Of a stretch of 45,219 nucleotides of DNA, positions 7,500 to 15,420 are shown in pieces. The stretch's first letter is position 1. The number at the start of each line of letters is the position of its first letter. The DNA comes from a virus. The translations under genes were made by a program, and so were the position numbers. The stretch spans positions 1 through 45,219 of the IMG/VR virus record IMGVR_UViG_3300037961_006176. One strand, written 5' to 3'. The notes under the pieces are model-generated. The model saw only the letters and a list, made by a program, of their open reading frames with translations, was not told where the DNA came from and did no database searches.

Positions 7500-8414
7500 T
7501 TATTTATTATTTATTAAATTTTGAATTAAACTCATTGTATTTATTTCCTTATCTATTCGGAAATTTGCTTTATATTGATGGTCATTAACTAAAATAGCTA
7601 CTGTACCTTCCTTACCAGGCAAATAAATGCTTGCATTTTCGAATAACGATTTGAATAATTCTTCAAAGTCATCAACATTAGCATTTGCAATTATTTGTCT
7701 AATTTCTTTAAATTTAGGTTGTGGATCCTTTAATTTATTTATTACTTCATCTATATAATTAGATGATACTAGTACTGATTGGTCTAATTTTAATGTATTA
7801 TTTTGTGTAGATAACTGTATAGTATTAATACATTTACGTAAATCCGGATAATATTGATTAACTAAAGGTACCAGATCATTTACCTCGTGTGTAATTGATT
7901 CTTCATTACAAATCCAAGATAAGTGTTTAGCAACATCTTTTTTAGTAGGGGGTACAATTTTAAGTACTTGACACCTAGACTGTAAAGGATCAATAATACG
8001 TTCTACATAATTACAAGTTAAAATAAAACGAGTAGTACGTGAAAATGTTTCTATTATGTTTCGGAGCGATGCTTGCGCTTGAATCGTGAGAAAATCCGCC
8101 TCGTCCAAGATAACAACCTTGATGGACTTAAATGATGCAACAGATGCGAAACCAGAGACTTTATCCCTAATAGTTTCGATCCCACGCTCGTCAGAAGCGT
8201 TAATATAAATGTGATCACAATCTAAATTTTTAACAATTAATTTGGCTAAAGTAGTTTTACCAGTACCAGCTGGTCCGTAAAATATTAAATTTTGTATGTC
8301 ATTCTGTTCTAAATAACTGGATATCGATTTTTTGATATTTTCATTACCAACATAATTCTCTAGTTTAATAGGTCTATACTTTTCTACTAATAAACTATTC
8401 TCCGAATTCGCCAT
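7500..8414 (-). CDS. 44: Clamp-loader ATPase, gp44-like
   Basis: A 304-residue AAA+ protein. Walker A GPAGTGKT is at residues 47-54, Walker B VILDEAD at 101-107, sensor 1 LTCNY at 132-136, and the RFC-box arginine finger motif SRC at 146-148. ASDERG at 73-78 is the RFC/gp44 signature. T4 gp44 has 319 residues. The protein forms the ATP-driven motor that opens the gp45 clamp and places it at primer ends. Its start overlaps the end of the 89-residue gene by 20 bases. Confidence 0.93.
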   Translation of the reverse strand: MANSENSLLVEKYRPIKLENYVGNENIKKSISSYLEQNDIQNLIFYGPAGTGKTTLAKLIVKNLDCDHIYINASDERGIETIRDKVSGFASVASFKSIKVVILDEADFLTIQAQASLRNIIETFSRTTRFILTCNYVERIIDPLQSRCQVLKIVPPTKKDVAKHLSWICNEESITHEVNDLVPLVNQYYPDLRKCINTIQLSTQNNTLKLDQSVLVSSNYIDEVINKLKDPQPKFKEIRQIIANANVDDFEELFKSLFENASIYLPGKEGTVAILVNDHQYKANFRIDKEINTMSLIQNLINNK

Positions 8415-8664
8415 ATATTGAATATTTTTTTTCTGGTTCTGGTATCACTTCTGTTTCTTTTGAATCAATAGCATATAAATTACTTTTAAGAGGTTCCAAT
8501 CTGTAATGACCTTTAAATCCGGTTTTAATCATATAAGCTTCTAATGTATCAGTTAATGATTTATGAACAGGTCCATCTGGTTCATTTGCAACTAATCTCC
8601 ACTTATCTCCAGGTGGAACTCTACGAGCAATTAATATGTTTTTTTCTTCAATTTTTGTCGCCAT
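8395..8664 (-). CDS. Small hypothetical protein before gp44
   Basis: An 89-residue soluble protein of unknown function. It has a basic first half (LIARRVPPGDKWRL), a central helix (TDTLEAYMIKTGFKGHYRLEPL) and an acidic tail. It overlaps the gp44 start by 20 bases. Its own ATG immediately follows a CGTATATT motif (8665-8672), leaving almost no leader, so either the message starts further upstream in groEL or the motif is not a promoter here. Confidence 0.6.
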   Translation of the reverse strand: MATKIEEKNILIARRVPPGDKWRLVANEPDGPVHKSLTDTLEAYMIKTGFKGHYRLEPLKSNLYAIDSKETEVIPEPEKKYSIYGEFGE

Positions 8665-8680
8665 AATATACGAAATTATT
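8665..8680 (-). promoter_or_regulatory. Recurrent motif AATAATTTCGTATATT
   Basis: The minus strand reads AATAATTTCGTATATT, identical over 16 bases to 25448-25463 and one base different from 40102-40117. The CGTATATT core also precedes the 105-residue gene, gp45 and gp32. Here it fills the whole gap between the groEL stop and the next ATG. It could be a phage promoter element or a translational operator. Confidence 0.45.
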
Positions 8681-10309
8681 TTACATCATCCCCATCATTG
8701 ATGGATCCATTTGTGGTTGATTTTTATTATTGTCTTCTTCTAATTCATTTACTACAGTACATTCTGTTAATAAAACTGTACCAGCAACTGATGCTGCGTT
8801 TTCTAGTGCTAATCTAACTACTTTAGTTGGATCAATAATACCAGCTTTTTTCATATCAGTTATCTTATTAGTTTTTATATTATAACCCGCCCAAGCATCA
8901 TCACCAGAATTGATTAATTGATCAGCTAATATCTGTCCTTTAACTTCATCATAACCAGCATTTACTAGAATTTGATTAAATGGTTTTGCACAAGTTGCCT
9001 TTACAATTTGCGCCCCAGTTGTTTTTGCTTCTATACCAGAAGAGGCATATAGTAAAGCTGTTCCACCTCCAGGTACAATACCTTCTTCAATTGCAGCTTT
9101 AGTGGCATGAAGAGCATCATCAACTCTATCTTTCTTTTCCTTCATTTCAGTTTCAGTATTTCCTCCTACATGAATAATAGCTACTCCACCTACAAATTTA
9201 GCTAATCTTTCTTGTAATTTTTCTACTTCAAATGGAGTTTCTGCTTTATCTATTTGGTTTTGAAGTTCTTCTATTCTCTTTTCAATAACTTCAACTTCAC
9301 CTTTTCCATCTACTATAGTTGTTTTTTCCTTTTCTACAGTAATAGTTCTAGCTTCTCCAAACCAATCCCAACTGAACTTATCAAGCTTCATTCCTTTTTG
9401 CTTATCAAATACTTTACCACCAGTTGTAATAGCTATATCCTCTAAAACTAATTTTCTTCTATCACCAAAATCAGGGGCTTTAACGGCACATACTTTCATT
9501 GTACCTCTCATTTTATTAACAATAAGAGTAGCAAGTGCTTCATTATCAATATCTTCAGCAATAATTAATAACGATCTTGCTTGTGCTGATACAGCTTCTA
9601 AAACAGGTAATAATTCTTTAACCTGAGTTAGTTTTTGGTCAGCAATAAGAACGAGGGGATTTTCTAAAGTAGAAGTCATATTACTATTATTAGTAACAAA
9701 ATATGGTGATTTATACCCTCTCTCAAACTGTAACCCTTCAACAGTCTCTAAATACGTTTCACCTGTACGAGATTCTTCTATATGAACAACCCCCTCCATT
9801 CCGACTTTGTCTATTGCTGTTGCAATCAATTTACCAACCTCTTTGTCATTGTTTGAGGAAATTGTTGCAATTTGTTCTAGTTGTTTTTCACCTGAAATAT
9901 CTTCAGATATTTGTTTTTTTAGATTTTTCACTACCTCACTTACAGTTGCATCTATATCTCTTTTAATTTGAACTGCATTTTCATTATTATTCAAAGCATT
10001 TAATCCTGCTTTTATCATATTACTTGCTAATAATGTAGAAGTAGTAGTACCATCACCAGCTTTTTCAGCTGTTTTAATAGCAGCTTGTTTAACTAATTGT
10101 ACTCCTAGTTCCTGGTTAGGATCTTTTAATGTTATAGATTTAGCCACTGTTACTCCATCTTTAGTTGATTGAGGAACTCCTTGATCATTTGCTATAACAA
10201 CATTTCTACCATTAGGTCCTAAAGTTGATACTACAGCATTTGCTAGTGTATCAATACCTTTTACTAAATTTTTTCTGGCTGATGAGCCAAATTCTACTTT
10301 TTTATTCAT
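8681..10309 (-). CDS. groEL: Chaperonin GroEL
   Basis: A full-length 542-residue group I chaperonin (E. coli GroEL has 548). The ATPase signature GDGTTT is at residues 85-90, with LGPNGRNVVI near 30-39. The apical domain includes FERGYKSPYFVTN, and GGGTALLY lies near residue 410. The C-terminus has a short MDPSMMGMM tail like the Gly-Met tails of bacterial GroEL. It is probably active, because catalytic motifs and length are intact. It overlaps groES by 8 bases. Full GroEL genes are uncommon in T4-like phages, which normally supply only a GroES-like gp31. Confidence 0.97.
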   Translation of the reverse strand: MNKKVEFGSSARKNLVKGIDTLANAVVSTLGPNGRNVVIANDQGVPQSTKDGVTVAKSITLKDPNQELGVQLVKQAAIKTAEKAGDGTTTSTLLASNMIKAGLNALNNNENAVQIKRDIDATVSEVVKNLKKQISEDISGEKQLEQIATISSNNDKEVGKLIATAIDKVGMEGVVHIEESRTGETYLETVEGLQFERGYKSPYFVTNNSNMTSTLENPLVLIADQKLTQVKELLPVLEAVSAQARSLLIIAEDIDNEALATLIVNKMRGTMKVCAVKAPDFGDRRKLVLEDIAITTGGKVFDKQKGMKLDKFSWDWFGEARTITVEKEKTTIVDGKGEVEVIEKRIEELQNQIDKAETPFEVEKLQERLAKFVGGVAIIHVGGNTETEMKEKKDRVDDALHATKAAIEEGIVPGGGTALLYASSGIEAKTTGAQIVKATCAKPFNQILVNAGYDEVKGQILADQLINSGDDAWAGYNIKTNKITDMKKAGIIDPTKVVRLALENAASVAGTVLLTECTVVNELEEDNNKNQPQMDPSMMGMM

Positions 10310-10673
10310 TAGATATGTTATTTATTTGTTCAAATTCTTCTTTAGTTACTTCTGTCTCTGCTATTACTTCTTCAATAGCTGTTTTACTATTAACTTTAGC
10401 TAGTACCTGGTTTTCAGGTCCAACATAGTATTCTTCTCCATCATAAGGTAATTTAGTAAAGCCCATAGTTGGTAGTACTACTTTATCTCCTACTTTTAAA
10501 ACTGTAGGGATAAATTCTCCACTAATAGTAGGTTTACCAGGTCCAACTGCTACAACCTCACCAAATTCATTTTTTTCTTTACCTAAATCAGGTACAATAA
10601 TATTTCCGTAAGTAGTCTCTTCTGACTCAAACGGTTTAACGATAACTGCGTCAAATAGTGCTTCTAATTCCAT
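10302..10673 (-). CDS. groES: Co-chaperonin GroES (gp31-like role)
   Basis: A 123-residue cpn10. ALFDAVIVKPFESEETTYGNIIVPD covers the first strands and the mobile loop (the hydrophobic IIV would contact GroEL). FGEVVAVGPGKP and VGDKVVLPTMG are the standard GroES core, and EYYVGPENQVLAKV is the last strand. It is longer than bacterial GroES (about 95) because of an acidic C-terminal tail of about 25 residues, and closer to T4 gp31 (111). It caps GroEL during folding of capsid and other phage proteins. It overlaps its neighbours on both sides. Confidence 0.93.
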   Translation of the reverse strand: MELEALFDAVIVKPFESEETTYGNIIVPDLGKEKNEFGEVVAVGPGKPTISGEFIPTVLKVGDKVVLPTMGFTKLPYDGEEYYVGPENQVLAKVNSKTAIEEVIAETEVTKEEFEQINNISNE

Positions 10674-10968
10674 CTGTGTATTCTTTTATGTTATTTCTTA
10701 TATTTTTAAATTGTGTTAAAAATTCATTTAAATCTAATTTCTTTTTAATGTGTAATTGTTCATCACTAATCCACCTTAATGCTTGATCAAATCTAGCATG
10801 GTAAGAAATTGATTTTGAATAAGTTTTACTTTTACCCTTAGACCTAAAATGGTCTTTATCGGATTCAACTTTTACATTAACAGTATAACAATGATCATCC
10901 TTAGTAATAAAATAAGGATCTAAAATAGGATCTGTAATTGTTGTTATTGATTTTGCTTTTCTAGCCAT
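10651..10968 (-). CDS. Hypothetical basic protein, first gene of the groES-groEL operon
   Basis: A 105-residue, Lys/Arg-rich soluble protein that I do not recognise. The middle holds short basic stretches (FRSKGKSKTYSKSISYHARF) and a C-terminal helix (DLNEFLTQFKNIRNNIKEY). No known motif is visible. It overlaps the groES start by 23 bases and would be co-expressed with the chaperonins. A CGTATATT motif lies 26 bases before its ATG. Confidence 0.6.
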   Translation of the reverse strand: MARKAKSITTITDPILDPYFITKDDHCYTVNVKVESDKDHFRSKGKSKTYSKSISYHARFDQALRWISDEQLHIKKKLDLNEFLTQFKNIRNNIKEYTDGIRSTI

Positions 10969-10994
10969 ATAACTTTTTTATTTGTTGTACCATC

Positions 10995-11002
10995 AATATA
11001 CG
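10995..11002 (-). promoter_or_regulatory. CGTATATT motif before the groES-groEL operon
   Basis: The minus strand reads CGTATATT, about 26 bases before the ATG at 10968, within the 73-base gap after hsp20. It is preceded by a T-rich run (TTTTTTA). It has the same core and similar spacing as the copies before gp32 (37238-37245) and the 54-residue gene (25448-25455). Confidence 0.45.
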
Positions 11003-11007
11003 TAAAA

Positions 11008-11025
11008 AACATTGCTAGGACACGT
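11008..11025. repeat. Inverted repeat, arm downstream of hsp20
   Basis: The plus strand reads AACATTGCTAGGACACGT. The minus strand at 11518-11538, upstream of hsp20, reads the same sequence with a 3-base insertion (TAG after AACATTG) and one A-to-G change. The two arms are opposed and enclose hsp20. Confidence 0.7.
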
Positions 11026-11041
11026 TTTTTTTGTAAAACTA

Positions 11042-11464
11042 TTACTTAATTTTAATAGACTTTGGTTTAGCCTCTTCAGCTAATGGTATAAAAATTTCTA
11101 ATAAACCATTTGCTAAAGTAGCATCAATATTACCTAAATCAAATTTAGGAGCTATTTTATACCTTAAATCAAATGATTTTTTAGATAAACCATTATGAAT
11201 AATTCCTGGATGGAGTTCTTCTTTTTCTGGTTTACTATAACTTATTTTTAAAATATCCCCTTCAATATCTAAGACTACGTCTTTTTTAGTAAGACCAGTA
11301 CAAGCTACTTCAAAATGAAGTCCTGCATCGTCAAAGAAAATATTAAGTGGATGTGGTTGTTTGAAATTTCCAACAGGTTGAAATGTGCTGTCAGATTTAA
11401 AGTGATTCCTAAAAAGGATGTCGAAAGGACTTATATGCCTTTCAAAGATTTCTAATGTACTCAT
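11042..11464 (-). CDS. hsp20: Small heat-shock protein, Hsp20 family
   Basis: A 140-residue alpha-crystallin-domain protein. The N-terminal arm (about residues 1-45) is followed by the domain core: LHFEVACTGLTKKDVVLDIE, then LKISYSKPEKE, KSFDLRYKIAPKFDLGNIDA and LANGLLEIFIPL. The ANGLLEI(F) segment is the family's A-x-x-x-n-G-v-L hallmark. The C-terminus PKSIKIK carries the I-x-I motif used in oligomer assembly. It binds unfolded proteins without ATP and passes them to chaperonins, which are encoded just downstream here. Hsp20 is common in marine T4-like phages. The gene has its own long leader with a promoter-like box and a hairpin. Confidence 0.92.
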   Translation of the reverse strand: MSTLEIFERHISPFDILFRNHFKSDSTFQPVGNFKQPHPLNIFFDDAGLHFEVACTGLTKKDVVLDIEGDILKISYSKPEKEELHPGIIHNGLSKKSFDLRYKIAPKFDLGNIDATLANGLLEIFIPLAEEAKPKSIKIK

Positions 11465-11479
11465 ATCATTTTATTTTAT

Positions 11480-11494
11480 GGGGCCGAAGCTCCC
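11480..11494 (-). other. GC-rich hairpin with UUCG tetraloop in hsp20 leader
   Basis: The minus-strand RNA reads GGGAGCUUCGGCCCC. C(UUCG)G closes a five-pair stem with one bulged A. It stands out in very AT-rich DNA. It lies 16 bases before the hsp20 ATG and between the gp45 stop and hsp20. No U-run follows, so it is more likely an mRNA stability or processing element than an intrinsic terminator. Confidence 0.55.
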
Positions 11495-11517
11495 GGTTAA
11501 TTAATTTAAAACATAAC

Positions 11518-11538
11518 ACGTGCCCTAGCTACAATGTT
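11518..11538. repeat. Inverted repeat, arm upstream of hsp20
   Basis: The minus strand reads AACATTGTAGCTAGGGCACG followed by T. It pairs with the plus-strand copy at 11008-11025. It lies just after the TATAAT-type box at 11541-11555, about where transcription would start, so it would be at the 5' end of the hsp20 message. Confidence 0.7.
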
Positions 11539-11540
11539 TT

Positions 11541-11555
11541 GTTTATTATACATAT
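11541..11555 (-). promoter_or_regulatory. Recurrent TATAAT-type promoter motif upstream of hsp20
   Basis: The minus strand reads ATATGTATAATAAAC, identical over 15 bases to 4561-4575. It lies immediately after the gp45 stop and about 75 bases before the hsp20 ATG, which would give a leader containing the inverted-repeat arm and the UUCG hairpin. Confidence 0.55.
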
Positions 11556-11560
11556 GTGAA

Positions 11561-12286
11561 CTATTCGTTTCTCGCAACAAAGTATTCACTTTTTATATCC
11601 TCAGAGTTAAAATTTAATTTTAACATTCCGATTTTTGATAATTTTAAAGTGCCATTTTCTTGATCTTTATTGGCATTTAAAATATCTTTAAATATATCGG
11701 AATCAAATGGAACCGATATATCATTTTCTTTTACTTTACCATTCATTTGGTATGTAATTTTATTAGAAAACCCAGTACTATCACCAAATATGAATTCACA
11801 AACTAGATTTCCATCTATGTCAGTAGTTGAATTTATCAACATATTATTAACATCTGATAGTGCACTTTTTGCCTTAATTAAATGGTCAATATCCTCTTGA
11901 GATAAATCTAATTCAATATCAAACCCTTCTTCGGGATCATCATAATATGTGTTTTTACCTAATATTAAAGTATCAGCTAATGAATAGGTTAAATCAAAAT
12001 TAGAATCAGCTATGTTTATTTTAGTATAAACCGCTTTCATTTTTTCTAATGATAAAACTAAATCTCCATTAGTAATAGATATTAATTTACTTAATTTATT
12101 AGTATCAAATACACCTAATTCTGAATCTTCTAGTGGAAAATTATTTAATTCTACTTTACATACTCTTCCTGCTTCACCAGCATAAACTGTAAGTGTATTG
12201 TCTTTAATCCTCCACTTAACCTGGTTGTTTAAGCCATTTATATAATATTTAGCAATTGTGCTTGTTAATAGGTTTTTACTAATCAT
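11561..12286 (-). CDS. 45: Sliding clamp, gp45-like
   Basis: A 241-residue protein, close to T4 gp45 (228). It starts with LLTSTIAKYYINGLNNQVKW and has a DNA polymerase processivity-factor pattern: DNTLTVYAGEAGRVCKVEL, the LGVFDTNKLSKLISIT strand-helix and a matching second domain with FDSDIFKDILNAN. Three copies would form a ring around DNA and tether the gp43 polymerase; in T4 the clamp also activates late transcription. It follows the gp43 C-terminal gene after a 23-base gap that contains a CGTATATT motif. Confidence 0.85.
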   Translation of the reverse strand: MISKNLLTSTIAKYYINGLNNQVKWRIKDNTLTVYAGEAGRVCKVELNNFPLEDSELGVFDTNKLSKLISITNGDLVLSLEKMKAVYTKINIADSNFDLTYSLADTLILGKNTYYDDPEEGFDIELDLSQEDIDHLIKAKSALSDVNNMLINSTTDIDGNLVCEFIFGDSTGFSNKITYQMNGKVKENDISVPFDSDIFKDILNANKDQENGTLKLSKIGMLKLNFNSEDIKSEYFVARNE

Positions 12287-12292
12287 AACGGT

Positions 12293-12300
12293 AATATACG
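12293..12300 (-). promoter_or_regulatory. CGTATATT motif before gp45
   Basis: The minus strand reads CGTATATT, six bases before the ATG at 12286, preceded by a run of A and T (AAAAAAATTA). The core is the same as before gp32 and the groES operon, but the distance to the start is much shorter, which favours a translational operator or a short-leader promoter. Confidence 0.4.
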
Positions 12301-12309
12301 TAATTTTTT

Positions 12310-13245
12310 TTAGATTTCAAAGGAACTTAATGCATTTATGTGGGGATTTAAATCTAATGACCATCCTAAATCACTAAAAAATCCTTCTAATTTATTTAAT
12401 AATATTGATTCAAATACTTTTTGCCTGTCAGCATATATATCTAAAAAATCTTTTATTTTATCTGGCATATCATAATCTAAAAATGCTAAAGCTTCTATTT
12501 TATATGGGTTATCTTTTAAATAAATCCATTTAACCTTATCCGCCATTGTTATTTGATTATGTTTTTTATCTAAATTCCAGAACTTTAATAAATCATTATA
12601 TCTAATAGCAGCTCTTACAGGTGCAGGAGCTCCCTTTTCTATATCAGAAAAAATTTCACCAGCACTTGCTTTTCTTCCTCTATATTTTTTTAATTTTTTA
12701 ACAGCTGTAGGGTTACCTAGTTTACCAATAGGTATTTCTCCATTTAATATTTGTTTTTTAAATTTTTTTATTTGATCTAATATTTCTTTATGTGGTACTC
12801 CTTTAAGTACTTGTTGTAATATGTTATTAAAAAAATCTCCTAAAATAGGTGGGAAGTTAGCTTTCATAAACTCTAAACCCTTAATATCTAGTGTTTCTTT
12901 TTCTATACCCTCTTGTTTAGTAATCCATTGAGCATATCTTCTAGTAGCTCTAAAATAAGCAGAACGAATAACACATTCTGTTTTCATTTCCAATCTATGA
13001 GAAGAAACATTAAAGCAATCTTTAGCTAATTGATCATAATGTTCTGTAATTATATCTTGGTAAGCTAAAGCTACCTTTTCCAGTTTATTATCTTTCTCTT
13101 TATCTGGTAAGCTTTCAAAGTTAGGAAATAAATGCAAAAGTATAGGTTCAGCATTAAAATAGTTCGAATCCGTGTCCACATAAGCGCAGTAATTAGTATC
13201 TTCTTTATCACAAATAAACCAAGGTGTTTCTTCTAAATGTTTCAT
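12310..13245 (-). CDS. 43: DNA polymerase family B (gp43), C-terminal part
   Basis: A 311-residue protein holding the missing half of the polymerase at 15933-17642. AYVDTDSNYF at residues 21-30 is family B motif C, with the two catalytic Asp. RRYAQWITKQEG corresponds to the KKRY/thumb entry motif after the palm. The C-terminal 150 residues (GRKASAGEIF onward) match the gp43 thumb region. Together the two parts give 880 residues against 898 for T4 gp43. It starts with its own ATG overlapping the previous gene by 4 bases. No intein residues are seen at the junction, so the halves must join non-covalently. Confidence 0.9.
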   Translation of the reverse strand: MKHLEETPWFICDKEDTNYCAYVDTDSNYFNAEPILLHLFPNFESLPDKEKDNKLEKVALAYQDIITEHYDQLAKDCFNVSSHRLEMKTECVIRSAYFRATRRYAQWITKQEGIEKETLDIKGLEFMKANFPPILGDFFNNILQQVLKGVPHKEILDQIKKFKKQILNGEIPIGKLGNPTAVKKLKKYRGRKASAGEIFSDIEKGAPAPVRAAIRYNDLLKFWNLDKKHNQITMADKVKWIYLKDNPYKIEALAFLDYDMPDKIKDFLDIYADRQKVFESILLNKLEGFFSDLGWSLDLNPHINALSSFEI

Positions 13246-13628
13246 TTATAATCTTTATATGATTTTTCTTCTACTAAACCAGATTTAGTTAATAAATTTA
13301 TTTCTTTTTTTACTTCGGAACGTCTATCATTAGTAACATATACTGATCTTGCTAGTTGTATAAATTCAGCATCAAATCTTTTTTCACGTTCACAATCTCT
13401 AATCCAATCTTCAATATCCCAAAGTTGGCCATTTATCTCGGCTAATTTAAGATACAAATTTTGTAGCTGGGATCCAAACTTTTCAAATAATTTTACACAT
13501 AAAGGATTAAGAGTATAAAATTCCTTTTCAATATTAACTAATTTTTTCTTATCTTCAATTTTAAGCATTTTTAATTCCAAAATTGAGATTTTATCTAATA
13601 ACTCTCCGTTTGATATTTCTATTTTCAT
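13242..13628 (-). CDS. DUF6165-family protein
   Basis: A 128-residue helical protein. ISNGELLDKISILELKMLKI at the start and LAEINGQLWDIEDWIRDCER plus FIQLARSVYVTNDRRSEVKK later match the DUF6165 pattern (S-x-GELLDKI-x-IL-x-x-K; LW-x-IED-x-IR; laR-x-VY-x-x-ND-R). This family is found in cell-surface polysaccharide clusters, with no proven activity. It overlaps the gp43 C-terminal gene by 4 bases (ATGA), so it is coupled to it. It is part of the sugar-related set inserted between the polymerase halves. Confidence 0.7.
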   Translation of the reverse strand: MKIEISNGELLDKISILELKMLKIEDKKKLVNIEKEFYTLNPLCVKLFEKFGSQLQNLYLKLAEINGQLWDIEDWIRDCEREKRFDAEFIQLARSVYVTNDRRSEVKKEINLLTKSGLVEEKSYKDYK

Positions 13629-13629
13629 A

Positions 13630-14319
13630 TTATAAGCTTATTTTTTTATAAACTAATTTACTATTATAACCTGGTTCTTCCTTGCTAACTAATATCCATT
13701 TACTTTGGTCTTCCTTTAGTTTATGATAAACAAATGCTCCTTTTCCTACTATAGGATATTCTATAGTTAATTTCTCCCAATTAGTATCTGCTTTATTATC
13801 CTTCCATTCTACCCAAGTTCCTTTAAAATAATTATCATCTATTATAATAAGAGAATTAATTGGCATTTTATCTTCAATAGCGCAAAATTCTTCCCAACCA
13901 TGTATAGCACAAGGAAATGGATCTTTTAAATTTAAATCCATAGAATCTAAATGAACAATATTAGGAATTATGTTTATGTTTTTTAAATATTCAACTGAAT
14001 CTGATGTTGAATGAAAAACATTTTTTAATTTTAAATTCTCATACATAAGGGAGCTTTTATTAACTATATTATTATCAATATCAACTGAGTAAAAATTACC
14101 CCCTGTTTTTTCACACATTTTAGCTAGTAAAACACCTACACAACCATCATTCCAGTTTTGTGATGCCCCCGTTTCAATACAAGTTATAGTATCAAAATTA
14201 ATATGATCCTTAATAGAAATAAAGAATTTTTCCAATTGGTTTAATCTTTGATTCATTCCATCATAAGTTACCCCAGGATTGAATGAACGATACCAATTAA
14301 ATATTTCTTTTAAATCCAT
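13630..14319 (-). CDS. SAM-dependent methyltransferase-like protein
   Basis: A 229-residue protein with a Rossmann-type start: TITCIETGASQNWNDG (about residues 43-58) in place of the glycine loop, NFYSVDIDNNIV as strand 2, IVHLDSMDLN as strand 4, and NSLIIIDDNYFKGTWVEWKD as strand 5 with a DD pair. This is the layout of class I methyltransferases related to CmcI and 'methyltransferase 24' proteins in sugar clusters. The DD near strand 5 may bind a metal. The substrate is unknown; a glycan is likely from the neighbours (DUF6165, FkbM, cupin isomerase). Confidence 0.65.
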   Translation of the reverse strand: MDLKEIFNWYRSFNPGVTYDGMNQRLNQLEKFFISIKDHINFDTITCIETGASQNWNDGCVGVLLAKMCEKTGGNFYSVDIDNNIVNKSSLMYENLKLKNVFHSTSDSVEYLKNINIIPNIVHLDSMDLNLKDPFPCAIHGWEEFCAIEDKMPINSLIIIDDNYFKGTWVEWKDNKADTNWEKLTIEYPIVGKGAFVYHKLKEDQSKWILVSKEEPGYNSKLVYKKISL

Positions 14320-14327
14320 AAATCTAA

Positions 14328-14594
14328 TTAAAATTTACCACTTTCTCCTGGTATTTGGATTATTCCTTTATCTTTAGTTCCATCTGATCTTAGTCTATCA
14401 TTGTATTGTAATGATATATCATATGATACATTATTTATTTTAAATTTTCCTCCTTGTTTTAACATTTTCCTAAAAAAGGACTCTTGTTTTTCATCCCAGG
14501 ATTCACTAATTAAAATTAATTCTTCTTTAGATATAGGAGCGTCATTAGCTAAAATATACATTCCTTTTCTTATTGATTGTTTTTTTAAAGCCAT
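14328..14594 (-). CDS. Small hypothetical protein
   Basis: An 88-residue soluble protein, basic at the N-terminus (MALKKQSIRKGMYIL) with a helix (ISKEELILISESWDEKQESF) and a C-terminal part with beta character (GKFKINNVSYDISLQY). I recognise no family. It lies 1 base downstream of the FkbM gene and 8 bases upstream of the methyltransferase gene, inside the insertion between the polymerase halves. Confidence 0.6.
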   Translation of the reverse strand: MALKKQSIRKGMYILANDAPISKEELILISESWDEKQESFFRKMLKQGGKFKINNVSYDISLQYNDRLRSDGTKDKGIIQIPGESGKF

Positions 14595-14595
14595 A

Positions 14596-15420
14596 TTAAT
14601 TAGTTTTTAAAGCTAAACAAGATACATTATTTTCAAAATCTAGTTTATACCCTTTGTTAGTTAAATAATTTTTAATATCTTCAAGTTCTTCAGTTAATAA
14701 ATTTTCCCATTCAAAAATAATACAATTAGGTAAATTTTTTAAACTTTTAATTAAAATATGATCATAACCTTCAACATCTAAATGTAGCCAATCTATCTTA
14801 TCATCAACTAATTTATTTATATTAATAGAAGGATAAATTGTAGGTTTGATTGGTTCTATTTCTTGTGCATCAGGTACTCTTTTTACAATTGAATTAGTAT
14901 ACCCTTTTCCTCCTTCCCAAAATGGAGTTGGTTTACCATCACTAGTAACTAATAAATTTAATAACTTTACATTTTTATATTTTGAATAGTTTTCTTTTAG
15001 TTCTTTAAATTGTTTATTAGATGCCTCTACTAAAGTAGCTTCTGTAAGATTAGAAATAACAGATGGAACCCATTCTCCAAATGCTCCATCATGAGTACCT
15101 ATAGCTACTCCTTTTGGTTTAATTCCTTTTGAGTTTAAACTTAAAATATAATAATAAAACTTTTTATAAAGTTCAAATCCATATTCCTGAACACTCCAAC
15201 TTTTTTCCCAAAGTAAAGTTTTATTAGCATCATAAACTAGAGCATTATATATTTCTGTGTTTGGATAATGAGCCCAAGAATCGGAATTAAGCTCTACCTC
15301 CCAAGTAACTTTTTTAGAAATAGGGTTTACTATTTTAAGAGTTAACGGAGTAGGAATATAAGATGGTATTTTCCCTATATTAACTTTTATGTCTTTATGT
15401 TTATACTCTATCGAAATCAT
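14596..15420 (-). CDS. FkbM-type SAM-dependent methyltransferase
   Basis: A 274-residue class I methyltransferase. KGVAIGTHDGAFGEW (about residues 104-118) is the SAM-binding loop, ATLVEASNKQFKEL the strand-2 acid, and IDWLHLDVEGYDHILIKSL the FkbM signature (DVEGyD), followed by FEWENL. About 100 N-terminal residues before the catalytic domain are extra and may bind the acceptor. Its 5' end overlaps the cupin gene by 20 bases. It is one of two FkbM enzymes in the window; O-methylation of sugars is the usual role. Confidence 0.85.
   Translation of the reverse strand: MISIEYKHKDIKVNIGKIPSYIPTPLTLKIVNPISKKVTWEVELNSDSWAHYPNTEIYNALVYDANKTLLWEKSWSVQEYGFELYKKFYYYILSLNSKGIKPKGVAIGTHDGAFGEWVPSVISNLTEATLVEASNKQFKELKENYSKYKNVKLLNLLVTSDGKPTPFWEGGKGYTNSIVKRVPDAQEIEPIKPTIYPSININKLVDDKIDWLHLDVEGYDHILIKSLKNLPNCIIFEWENLLTEELEDIKNYLTNKGYKLDFENNVSCLALKTN

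Noticed and set aside
9254-10428. Plus-strand open frames across groEL and groES
   Set aside because: They are antisense shadows of intact chaperonin genes, with low-complexity Leu/Phe-rich translations. The same holds for all other plus-strand frames in the window.
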